64,000 nt of DNA from NCBI GenBank assembly GCA_027943335.1, contig BSBK01001294.1, positions 682,001-746,000 of the forward strand, written 5' to 3'. Shown here one piece after another: positions 33,224 to 43,708 of the stretch (position 1 is the stretch's first letter; every line of letters begins with the position of its first letter). A program made the position numbers and the translations under genes. The stretch is from Chamaecyparis obtusa (lineage: Eukaryota; Streptophyta; Pinopsida; Cupressales; Cupressaceae). The notes beneath the pieces are model-generated. The model saw nothing but the letters and a program-made list of their open reading frames with translations. It was not told the origin of the DNA and ran no database searches.

Positions 33224-34068
33224 TGTGTGTGAGTGATTTACACTTTCATGAAATAACAAGATTTAAAAGACAATTACACTATTCAAAGCAAACTAATCTA
33301 AATAATGCACAATTAATCTAAATATCTCATGGATCTCTAAAATAAAGTGGTAAATGAGGCTCTCAGCTATGATTCTCACTAGTGACACTCTAAAGATGAG
33401 AATTAAGCTATATGATATGCAAATTTAGATCTATTCTATCAAATTCTAGCTCTATTTGATGAACAATCTACTATGATCAAAGCAATTTAAGCTAATTAGC
33501 AATGAAAAATGATAAGTGAGTGATGTGGATGCAAATTGCAAGAGCTTTGTTGCAATTCAAAGATATGGAATGGATGAATTATGCTTTTAAATGCTTTCAA
33601 TATATAGGATTTTCCCAAGGGTAGGGGGTAGAGTGAGATAACCATGGTTATGCTTGGGTAAGGTCAATTGGCTTTGCTTTGTCCATAAATGGGGGGACGG
33701 TCATTTAAATGGTTTCAAAAGGCTGGACCATTTCAACAAAAGTGAGTGATTTGTGTCCATTTTGTCTCCTTTTTGCTTTGTTGAGGGAAATTAGTATTTA
33801 TTAATTAATTAAAGTAATTAAATTTAGCCATGAAGGGTAAGATGTTCATTTTGATTTTTCATTTCAACAACTATGTCATCAATTGAATTTAATCAATTTC
33901 GTAGTGTTTTTCCCCTTTTCAAGCTTTATTTAATCATTTAATCATTTAATTGAATTTTCCTTTGATTTGAATTGCCTTTGTTCCATTTATTGATTTTTTC
34001 ATGCTATTTGATGATTTGATTGCACCTTTTGATTGATTTAAGCCTTTTGCCAATTTTCCGTGTTTACA
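33224..34068 (-). repeat. 5' LTR of the 9.1-kb element
   Basis: 845 bp, TGTGTGTGAG to GTGTTTACA. Partner of 24936-25779. Confidence 0.95.
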
Positions 34069-35223
34069 CTAATATCTGATACCCTTTGTTGGCGAGGTCT
34101 TGACGGTACTCTCCTACGATGTCTCGAGCATGATGAAGCTCAAACTACCTTGTGAGACGTACATGAGGGTATTTGTGGGACACATTTGAGTGGTCCCTCT
34201 TTGGCTAAGAAACTCATGCGTATGGGTTATTATTTGCCTACCATGGAAACAGATTCCTTTTATTTTTCTCAAGCATGCAAGAAATGTTAGATACATGGAA
34301 ACCTTATTCATGCTCCAGCACAAGAGTTACATCCTTTTACAGCTACCTTGCCATTCAGTCAGTGGGGGCTCGACCTCATGGGTGCTATCAACCCTCCATC
34401 TTCCAATGGTCACAAATGGATTCTCACTGCCACGGAATACTTTACTAAATGGATTGAGGTTGTTCCATTAATTAAAGCCACAGGGAAAGAAATATCCATG
34501 TTTATCTTAAACTATATCATTTGTAGATATGGTATACCTATGTATCTCATTATTGATCATGGGAAATAGTTTCAAAATCAAGACATGGATGAAATGTGCA
34601 CAAAATTCCATATCACTCATAACTATTCCACCATATACTATCCCCAAGGAAACGGCCAAGCTGAGGCGTCAAATAAAACTATTGTTAAAATCCTATAAAA
34701 GACTGTCAATGACGCTGGCCGTGACTGGTATATCCAACTAAATCTAGCCTTATGGGCTTACCGTACCTCCATCCGTACTCCTACTGGAGCCACCCCATAC
34801 TCCCTTGTCTATGGATCTGAGGCAGTCCTGCCCCTCGAGGTCAAGTTGCCTTCACTTCGTGTCACTCTCAAAGATTTTATTCCTGATGAAGACTATAGAG
34901 TTGCACGGTTGACTGAACTGGAACTGTTGGATGAGCACCGTTAGAGAGCTTATGATCATTTGAAAGTCTATCAGCAGCGCATGTCTCGTCAGTATAACAA
35001 CAAGGTAAAGATTAGAGACTTTCAGCTGGGTGACTTAGTCCTTCGAGAAAATCCAAAGAATCAACAGCATTGTGAAAAGAAGGGCAAGTTCGAACCCAAT
35101 TGGTTAGGTCCTTTTGTGATTACAGTAGTCTATGGTTCTGGGGCTTATCAGTTATCTACACCTGAAGGGGATCCCTTGGATGAACCTCTTAATAGTATCC
35201 ATCTCAAGAAGTTTTATCCTTGA
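34069..35223 (+). pseudogene. Tat pol part 2: integrase
   Basis: Continues the pol frame after the nested element. H2C2 finger: HEGICGTH (about 34165) and a C-x2-C whose partner is followed by a stop (about 34289). Core: Asp in WGLDLMG (about 34370), second Asp in LIIDHGK (about 34555; family S-D-N-G), Glu in GQAEASNK (about 34660). The C-terminal GPY-like part has FEPNWLGPFVI (about 35090), ending SIHLKKFYP and TGA at 35221. Stops at about 34289, 34568, 34696 and 34942. All three catalytic acids are present, but the frame is broken. Confidence 0.92.
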
Positions 35224-37320
35224 AATCCCAATGCAAGGGGCATGTATATAGTATGTATATATTCTGTAAATACAAAAAAAGCAAAAATACAAAAAAAAAT
35301 CACAAAATCAAAAGAAAACTGCAATAAAAGCATGTGGTGAAAACCTAGAAATAGGTGCTATGTGTGACAAGTTAGCTCCTCTATCTATTAGGATTCTTCT
35401 AGTGTGTCCATTCATTGTATATATCCACAATAAAATGGCTAATCAGTCCTCGTCCCTACCATGTATATATCATAATAAAATGATCAGTTCATACACCATC
35501 CATTGTATTTACCCATAATAAAACCCCCATCATAGCTTGATTGTTTGTCGTGGTCTTCATCCTAGTCTTGTTGCATCTTTATTCATCCATAATAAGTCAG
35601 TCCATCACCTAGCTAGGGGCATGTCCTCGACCTAGTTCAGGAAGTGGATTTATGATAGTCATGACTCTTAGAGGACACAATGGAGTATTTTCACCAAACA
35701 ACACAAACACAATCAAATGTTCTTTCACAATGATATCTTTATGATGAATCAAAATCTGTGATCTATCCTTCGAAACATGACTGTTTATCCATCAAATCTT
35801 GACTATACATCATCAATTAAACTAATCACTATATCTTACACTATCTTTTGGCAAAAGAAATGTATATTCATGACAGGCATGTTAAGAATGATTTGTTGTA
35901 GATTATGCATTCATATCTGGATTTCATTGTTATCATGTTTCCTATGTTATTCCATGATATCTTTGACATGAGTTTGAGACTCTAATATGTCATTGATTAG
36001 GATAGCCATGATGGGGCATGGTATTTTCTTTGGTTGTTGTTTGTGGGGTATTTTCCAATGAAATCAAAGGAAAAATGTAATTGGGGTGTCTGTATATAAG
36101 TGCCTTCATTAGTTTAATAGTATTGACAACATACAAATCATGTTGTTCTACCAATGCTATTTATGGTGATACGCCATCGCATACCTCAACTCCAAATATT
36201 TGTTCCCCAATGGAGGGGGGAAATATTCCTTGTCTGTTATGAAAATGAAACTTAGGTCATCTCAGTTCAATTATACCTAGATGCTTGTCAAGTTTGCAAT
36301 ATTAAACTCCATGCAAGAAGTGCTCAAGTCATCCTAGTTTAATTATACCATGATGCTTGTATTTTCTTGCAACACAATGACCTCAATGATGAAAATCAAA
36401 TTCCAGTTATTATGAAGTTCTGAGATGTTACATGAAGTTGTGGAGATACTCATTTCATATTTCATTTTGCATTGTATTTTACCATCTCATGAATTGCATA
36501 TCAGTGCTCCTTTTATAGGGATTTGTAGGTTATCTTTCTCATTAGGTTATCTGTTTCTCCTAGTCCATTCTTCTTGTGTCAAAACATTGTTATTTCAATT
36601 GAGGACATTTGGACAACCAACAATATTACGACTTTTTGCATTTAAAATTTTGCACTTCATCATTTTAAGGCATGCATAATCTTCATTAGGTGTATTCATT
36701 TGTATATATTTGATCACTTGTTATAGCTATCATTTCATCTCATTTTCTTTTATCATGTTATTAGTTATTATATTCAATCATCTTAAGTACATTATCCTTT
36801 ATTACATTAGCTATCATTTGCATTACATTGTCATTTATTATCCATTACATGTATTTTATCATCATGCATTTATTGTTTATTACATTGTTCATTAAGTATC
36901 CATTTCTTATCCATTTTGTTCACATCATTGCATTGATAATTACATAGCATTAGTAAACTCATTTAAGACATGCATTTATATCACCATCATATGTTAGATT
37001 TTTAACCATTATGCATCACAAAGAAAGTAAATCGGATATAAATCATTCTAAGACATACATTCTATGCATATTAAAGTAAATCATCACATCCTGCATATGT
37101 CAGTACGCACATGTATATAAATCATCAAAGCAAATCATGATAGAACTGAATCATTGTAAATATAGAATCAATCATATAGCATCCATCATATAAAGTCCAT
37201 AAAACAACAAAAATGTCAAAATGTCCAATGATATAAATCAATAACAATGTGTCCATAGTCAGTGTCCATCAAGTCAAAATATAATGATACAATGAAACAT
37301 AATGGTACAATAGTGTATAC
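35224..37320 (+). other. Post-integrase spacer of the Tat element
   Basis: About 2.1 kb, AT-rich, with A-runs near 35270-35310 and TCAT/CATTA-rich low complexity at 36680-37000. No coding signal is seen on either strand until the antisense gene begins near 37330. Confidence 0.55.
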
Positions 37321-37329
37321 AATGATTTC

Positions 37330-39490
37330 TCAAAATATATGAGCCACTACCTCTAGACTCTGTCTGCCGCTATCTACAAGATGCAATGTGGCCCTGTGCT
37401 GCTGAACTACCTGATGCTGAGGATCCACCCTAATCTCTCAAACCTGTTGGTGCTCTAGGAGGGTGTGATGATACACCCTCTCCACCAGCTGGTGCCTCTC
37501 TGTCATGAACTACTATCTTGATAGCCACTGAGCTCTCCCTATAACTCCCGATCCACTAATCCCTTAGGACCGCCTGTCTGTACACCTCTCGCTAGTAGGA
37601 TATCTCCTTCCCAGCATGTATCATGGCTTTGATGCTATCACCATGAGGACCCAACTCCTCTGTGCACTGCAGCTCATCTAGTAGCATCTCCGACTCCCCA
37701 AGTCTTTCAATAACTGCATCTTGCTCATGTCTCAATACTCTCATCTGTCTATCCATCCTCTCAATCTATCTCTCTAGACCTGGAACCCAGTTTGCCTACA
37801 CTTGTGTAATTGCTAGTCAGACTAGTAGTGCATCAATATCTGGCTCCTCCTTAGTAGCATCTCTCTGAAAATAGGGATCCTGTCCCCTGATATCCATGTC
37901 TGCCTGCTCATCCTGTGCCTATACATCTAACATCTTAGCATCTAGCTCATCTTGTACATCATCATGAACCTGATAACCCTGTACAACACCGCCATGTGCC
38001 AATAAGATGTCTACCTCATCCTGTCCTTACACCTGTACCTGTGTAGCTAGTCCTTATACTGGGGCAGCTGGTATCTGTACCTGAGTGACTGGTACTTGTA
38101 ATGGAGCTCATGTAGCTGGTTGTGCTGGCTGTGCCGAAGCCTATCTTTGTCCCTGTCTAGTCAGGGGAGGCATCAATCCCCTCTACCTCACTCCACCTCC
38201 CCTCATCCGTGGTCCTGCCCTATCCCCTCTCCCTCCATCTCCACCACCATCTCCACCATCTCCCCCACCATCACCGCTACCTCATCTCCCTCACCCACGT
38301 CTATCTCTCCCTCGGAGTCTCCCCCATCATCTCTCTGCAGGATCTCTCTCTGGAGGCCTGGCTACTGGATCTGTAATCCGTGGTACAGGAAAGTCTCAAG
38401 AACTGCTCAAGATCTACAGTCATCCCAGGGTCTACCACTGTCTGCCTCATGGTCCATGCCTGAAATGGCATGTCCACAAACTCTTATCGAGCCATATCAA
38501 AGGATGCCATAGGTCCCCAGTCCCATCTCTCCTGATGAGTCCTAACGAACTCTGTCACACCTTGGGGCATGCCCTGAACTATGCCAAACTGGCGTAGAAC
38601 CCAACCAACCATCCCTCCAAAATAAAGGGCGTCCGCCCTATCAGCCACCGTGACTCAAAGCAAAGACCTAGCTACCGCTCATCATCCCGAGGCTCACAAC
38701 CTAAGTACAGTCTCCATGTCACTATATCTAAAGTATCAAATGTATACCGCCAGAACTCTAAATGACCCAGTTTTTCCTATGACAAAACTGAGGAATATAA
38801 ATGAATGTAGGGCTGCCATGCACCCTGAAATCTAATAGCCACTGGTCACGTCACTGTAATGTGCTCCCATGCCCAAACATGGAGCAGTGTCACACCTACT
38901 GATAGAGATTCACCCCTATGGTACACCACTTGATGCATATCATGATAAAGATGTGCTAATAAACACACCCCCCAAGCAAATCGGGTCCCCTCCATCATTC
39001 GTTGTAATGTGCGGCCCCATCCAACTGCAAATCCATGTGACCTACAATCAGGGCATACAAATCCCCCAATTGCTCCTGCTAACACTACTGGTAGAGGCTC
39101 ATACAGATCCACCATATCCTCCTAGCTAATCTCTCCATCTTCTATATCATCATCACCAAAGATGGCTCTGCACTCTGTGACTCTGTCGTGCTGATCGTAC
39201 TGAACCAACTCACCTATGATGGGAAGACAGAGGATGTGATATACATCCTCTAGTGTGACTATCATCTCCCCTGTCGGAAGATGGAAGGTACTCATCTCTG
39301 AGTGCCATCGCTCTACTAATGTCATCATCATACTGAGATTCACCTAAATCTCGGGTGTGTAGATCACGTAATGCAATCCAAACGCTCCAATCAGCAGTCT
39401 GTTAGTCTCTGATAGTGCCGGTCTCACATTCTGTGTAACGAGATATCTCTCCTGTGATATCAAAGTATCTGTAATATCCTCCTATTCAAG
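37330..39490 (-). pseudogene. Antisense plant mobile domain (PMD) gene, copy 1
   Basis: On the strand opposite pol, 39480-38590 reads as a PMD protein in one frame with a few stops: LVERWHSEMSTFHLPTGEM (about 39310), LEDVYHILCLPI (about 39250), FAWGVCLLAHLYHDMHQV (about 38985) and VGVTLLHVWAWEHITVT (about 38880). After a frameshift near 38610 it goes on with RQFGIVQGMP, QERRDWGP and FQAWTM. A Pro/Gly/Glu-rich, then coiled-coil-like tail reaches about 37330. Possible 3' splice sites occur near 39484. PMD proteins (MAIN/MAIL1 relatives) act in silencing and development, and PMDs are also carried by transposons; that is family knowledge. Here it lies downstream of integrase, facing pol. Stops look like CAG to TAG and CGA to TGA. 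Confidence 0.85.
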
Positions 39491-39739
39491 TCAACAACAA
39501 TCAAACTATCAAATTTTGATAAACTGATCTATCAATCTATCTATCCTATCATATCAATTTCAAACATGTTTTATCACGTGTTTCAACAAGATAATTCTAT
39601 CAATTATCTACATTCAAGACTGGTTAACTAGCAACCATGCTACAATGTTGCCTATCTTAATCAAATCAAATCAAAATCAACAGCCAACAGATCAAATCGG
39701 CTTATCGACATCAAGTTTTACCTAATTGACTATCTACTT

Positions 39740-40050
39740 TGATCATATTCTACCACCTAAAACACATGTGCAGCATTGAAACATGCATGCCAACTTTCTT
39801 TCACATTTGCGCAAGTTTTCACCTATGCACAATTTTCCTCCACATTTGCACAACAATTCTGTACAAATGCGCAGATTTTCATATATGTGCACTTTTATTG
39901 CATACTTGCACGACGCTAATTTTCTACTAGTATGAATGCGTAGCTTCCCTACATGAATGCATAGAAGTTTTTGATTTTTTGCGGAAACATTGATTGTTTA
40001 TGTGCATTGATGCACCGAAACTACGCATTCATCCTTCACCTAAAAAACTC
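39740..40050 (-). repeat. 21-bp array in the leader of antisense PMD gene, copy 1
   Basis: Units of about 21 bp with TGCGCA, TGCACA or ATGCGCAG cores (for example near 39808, 39829, 39848, 39870, 39891 and 39910). A frame on + reads as a 7-residue repeat (FHICASF, LHICTTI). The core matches that of the sense leader array at 21535-21800. It lies between the antisense TATA box and the PMD coding part. Confidence 0.75.
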
Positions 40051-40316
40051 AAAATTTTCTCATCTAATCTACCATTCCATCTACCCTAAACATGCTAAAA
40101 TTCTACTCTAACATGCATCAAATCATGAAATCACAAAGCAGGATCGAATCACCTACCGGTTCACCCGAATCGGGTGGTCGCTGGAAGCATCTGACCCTCT
40201 CGAAGTGGTGATCTAACAATGGGAACGACATCCTAGTGTCTCTGCTCTCTTTTCTCTCACGCTCTAATCTCCAAATGACAAGTGTGCATAATGAGCCTAT
40301 TGTGGACCCCTTAGCC

Positions 40317-40326
40317 CTATTTATAG
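40317..40326 (-). promoter_or_regulatory. TATA box for the antisense PMD gene, copy 1
   Basis: CTATAAATAG on the minus strand, a consensus plant TATA box, upstream of the 21-bp array and PMD frame. The same box is kept in copy 2 (46460-46469), in the same context (GGGCTAAGGG downstream). Confidence 0.7.
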
Positions 40327-40593
40327 CCTGTGGACCTGATGTGCTTGGTGTGTGGACCCTATCTCCCATTTTTCTTCTATGCCACCCCATTTTCTACCGT
40401 TCTTTCATGAGATTGATTGTACCACTCGCAAATAAATAAAAAAACCAACAAAATCAACTAAAAATTCAAATAATCTTTTTTTGGTCAATCAATCTCTCGA
40501 GGGGGCATGCATAGGTCGTTTGAGACATTGTTTGGGGCAGGGAAAAAAATACTTTATTTTTCTTTGAAACAATCTGACCAACACATTTATTTC

Positions 40594-40607
40594 AAAGAGG
40601 GAAAAAA
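40594..40607 (+). other. Polypurine tract before LTR-B
   Basis: AAAGAGGGAAAAAA directly precedes TGTATACACC of LTR-B. The partner before LTR-C is AAAGAGGGGCAAAA. Confidence 0.85.
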
Positions 40608-41781
40608 TGTATACACCTAAAAATGGCTTCATTAATTAATTAAATATTTATTATTTAATTACTATTGACTTGATAAATTAATTAAATATTTATTATTTAA
40701 TTAATAATTATTCCTCAATTTATTAAATAAATTATTCAATTTATTTAGTGAATTCACTATAGTCTATTCCTCTATCCTAAGTCTTCTAATTAGTCTTATT
40801 AAAGTGATTTAATTAAATACATAATCACCTAAATATGACTAAGTTTTCTAGTCCACCTCACCTACCTAGTCATCTGACACATCACTTTGGCTAAAATAAA
40901 TAATTATTATTAATTATTTATTAGTAATTATCCTCACCCACACATGTCCTATTCTTAAAGGCTATGTGGCCTCATAGGACTTAGTCTCATGACCACATGT
41001 CCTCTCAACAACCAAGTCAAGAGACATTCCCTATTCCTAAGGGGCTTCTCAAGCCACCTCTAAGGGTCAAAGGTGACTCATAGGACACTTGTGCAAAGAG
41101 TCCTCATAAGGAAAAGGTATCTCCCTATTTTTCTCTTTGGTCTTTGTGAGACACTTGACATGTGTCTTTCCCTTCCACCTTCTTCTCCTCCATGTCAATG
41201 TGAGAGGAACATCATCCCTATTCTTCCTCTCACATTTCAACTACATCCCTCTTTCTCTCAACTCCTTCAACCAAGTCAATCATAGCCTTAGGATCTTCCA
41301 CCTTTCATTCTCAACCGTAGGATTGTGCTACCTAGGCCTAGATCCTCCAAAACTCTATAAAAAGAGCCACATTTCCCCTTTGTGAGCTAATAGGTATTTT
41401 GTAATAGGCATTCAAGCATTCAAGCAATCAAGCATCCAAGCATCCAAGCATTCTAAGAGCAATCAATCCATATTATCATCATTTCATTTTCATTCCATTC
41501 ATTAGATTGCATAAGCTATTGTGCACTCATTTCATAAAATCTCCACACTTTGGTAGCATCTTGGGAGAAGGCTTCATTTGGAAATCTGAGAGCTCAACCT
41601 CTTCAAAAAATCAAGGCTAGGAGGACAATGGAGACAAATTGCATGGTAGGTAAAGGTAATTAATTTAGTTTCATCATTTTATAGTTACTTTGTATTCTTC
41701 ATTGTGTTGCATTAGATTGATTTATTGCCTTTAAATAATTAATTTATCATCTCTAGTTATTAGACATCTAATTTGCATACA
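40608..41781 (+). repeat. LTR-B (internal LTR), mosaic
   Basis: 1174 bp, TGTATACACC to GCATACA. Its first 290 bp share variants with the solo LTR at 863 (CACCTAAAAATGG, TTACTATTGAC, AGTGAATTCACTATAG), while the rest follows LTR-A and C (TTATTAATTATTTATTAG, AGAGCAATCAATCC). TATAAAA near 41356. It is preceded by a purine tract and followed by a primer-site-like sequence, so it has 3'- and 5'-LTR context at once. Confidence 0.9.
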
Positions 41782-41786
41782 TTTTT

Positions 41787-41823
41787 TGTGCTAGAAGGAG
41801 GGCTTGAACCTCCGACCTTGTGG
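41787..41823. other. Extended tRNA-complementary sequence after LTR-B
   Basis: The reverse complement ends with a tRNA-like 3' half: a variable-loop-like AAGGTC, the T-arm GGAGGTTCAAGCCCTCC (GTTCAAGCC matches the T-loop consensus GTTCRANYC; stem GGAGG/CCTCC pairs), then TTCTAGC and the acceptor end. The normal primer site after LTR-A stops 18 nt in, at GGGC. Here about 19 nt more fit the same tRNA. It is not a tRNA gene, because the 5' half is missing. Confidence 0.7.
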
Positions 41824-41825
41824 TT

Positions 41826-42180
41826 TTTGTATTTTTTATTTTTTTGTATTTACATAATATATACATACTATATACATGCCCCTTACATTGGGATTTTAAG
41901 GATATAATTTCTTGAGATGGATACTGTTAAGAGGTTCATCCAAGGGATCCCCTTCAGGTGTAGATAACTGATAAGCCCCAGAACCATAGACTGCTTAATC
42001 ACAAAAGGACCTAACCAATTGGGTTCGAACTTGCCCTTCTTTTCAGGGTGCTATTGATTCTTTGGATGTTCTCGAAGGACTAAGTCACCCAGCTGAAAGT
42101 CTCTAATCTTTACCTTGCTCTTATACTGACGAGACATACACTGCTGATAGACTTTCAAATGATCATAAGCTCATTTCCCT
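41826..42180 (-). repeat. Inverted copy of the Tat integrase 3' end
   Basis: The reverse complement matches 34960-35300: the C-terminal integrase block FEPNWLGPFVI, the stop and the A-rich downstream tract. It begins right after the tRNA-complementary sequence. An 18-bp stretch then separates it from an inverted LTR fragment. Confidence 0.85.
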
Positions 42181-42198
42181 CTATACCATCATAAAAAT

Positions 42199-42651
42199 GC
42201 ATGCAAATTAGATGTCTAATAACTAGAGATGATAAATTAACTATTTAAAGGCAATAAATCAATCTAATGCAACACAATGAAGAATACAAAGTAACTATAA
42301 AATGATGAAACTAAATTAATTACCTTCACGTACCATGCAGTTTGTCTCCATTGTCCTCCTAGCCTTGATTTCTTGAAGAGGTTGAGCTCTCAAATTTCCA
42401 AATGAAGCCTTCTCCCAAGATGCTACCAAAGTGTGGAGATTTTATGAAATGAGTGCACAATAGCTTATGCAATCTAATGGATGGAATGCAAATGAAATGA
42501 TGATAATATGGATTGATTTCTCTTAGAATGCTTGGATGCTTGATTGCTTGAATGCTTGAATGCCTATTACAAAATACCTATTAGCTCACAAAGGGGAAAT
42601 GTGCCTCCTTTTATAGACTTTTGGAGGATCTAGGCCTAGGTGGCACAATCC
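42199..42651 (-). repeat. Inverted 3' fragment of the LTR family
   Basis: The reverse complement matches the last 450 bp of the LTR, from the TATAAAAGGAG region to the ATTTGCAT end. At its right edge it joins the pol sequence through a shared ATCC (42648-42651), the mark of microhomology joining. Confidence 0.88.
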
Positions 42652-43708
42652 TTTAAAGTATCTATTAAGCAAAACAACACTGATAGACAGATTGGCTAAG
42701 TGGGTCATGCTACATAGTGAATTTGATATTGAATATGTAGACAGGAAGGCTATCAAAGGTCAAGTGATAGCTGATTAGCTAGCAGATGCTCCATTAACGG
42801 ATGACCAACCTATACATACAGAGTTTCCTGATGCACACATCTTGGCTTTATCTACACAAACCTGGCAACTATATTTTGATGGATCATATACTCAACAAGG
42901 TTCAGGAGCTGGTATTCTTTTTGTCACACCACAAGGATACACCATTCCGAAATCTTACAAGTTGCTCTTTCCTTGCACCAACAATGTAGCAGAGTATGAA
43001 GCCTTGCTGATTGGGTTAAATATGGCTTTACAATGGAGAGTAACTAAAATAAATGTCTATGGGGATTCTCAGTTGATTATAAACTAGGTTAATGATGATT
43101 ATTAGACTAAAGATGATAAGTTATTACCATATAAACATATGGTTGATGACTTCAAACAATATTTCTCAGTCATCACTTTTGAGTAGATTCCTCGGTATGA
43201 TAACAAGGCTGTCAATGCCATGGCAATGATTGCTTCTTTGTTTGATACATAAGATACCAAGGTCCGTTTTGAGTTCTTGGTGGAATCCCTGACTTGTCCT
43301 GCATATGATGATCCTGATACGAGTATTATATGTCATCTAATTGGACACAACTCCCCAATCTATGGAAAAATTTATTCCTATCTGAAAAATGACATCCTAC
43401 CCCCTGACCTATCCCGTAATCAAAAATGAACTTTTCTCTGCCAAGCCTCCTACTATGTCCTAATATCTGATACCCTTTATCGGCGAGGTCTTGACGGTAC
43501 TCTCCTTCGATGTCTCGAGCATGATGAAGCTCAAACTGCCTTGCGAGACATACATGAGGGTATTTGTGGGACACATTCGAGTGGTCCCTCTTTGGCTAAG
43601 AAACTCATACATATGGGTTATTATTGGCCTACCTTGGAAACAGATTCCTTTCATTTTGCTAGAGCATGTAAGAAATGTCAGATACATGGAATCCTTATTC
43701 ATGCTCCA
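42652..43708 (+). pseudogene. Partial second pol copy: archaeal-type RNase H and integrase finger
   Basis: Matches 24122-24930 and then 34069-34325 without the 9.1-kb insertion, so it shows the empty site (TCCTAATATCTGAT near 43460). It contains YFDGSYTQQGSGAG, AEYEALLIG and GDSQLI, then the integrase finger HEGICGTHSSGPS with C-K-K-C (about 43670). It ends at about 43708, fused to the 3' part, so the integrase core is deleted. Confidence 0.92.

Larger units (their letters stand above)
24936..34068 (-). mobile_element. 9.1-kb non-autonomous LTR element with unknown ORFs
   Basis: LTRs at 24936-25779 and 33224-34068 (844 and 845 bp) have termini TGTGTGTGAG and TACA. The target duplication is CTAAT (24931-24935 and 34069-34073). 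A primer site next to the right LTR and a purine tract next to the left LTR show minus orientation. The 7.4-kb interior has two long ORFs but no RT, integrase, RNase H or recognisable protease. It is LARD-like but coding. Excising it restores the integrase reading of the Tat element. The LTR pair looks very similar by eye, with few substitutions. Confidence 0.95.

Noticed and set aside
38085..38597. 170-codon + strand Pro/Ser-rich ORF
   Set aside because: Antisense of the PMD gene's Glu/Gly-rich part; triplet bias creates the open frame.
39739..39930. 63-codon + ORF with His/Cys pattern (HICASF...)
   Set aside because: Looks zinc-finger-like, but the pattern comes from the 21-bp array and the second copy keeps no matching frame.
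41787..41823. tRNA gene
   Set aside because: Only the 3' half is complementary and it directly follows an LTR end; it is a primer-site derivative.
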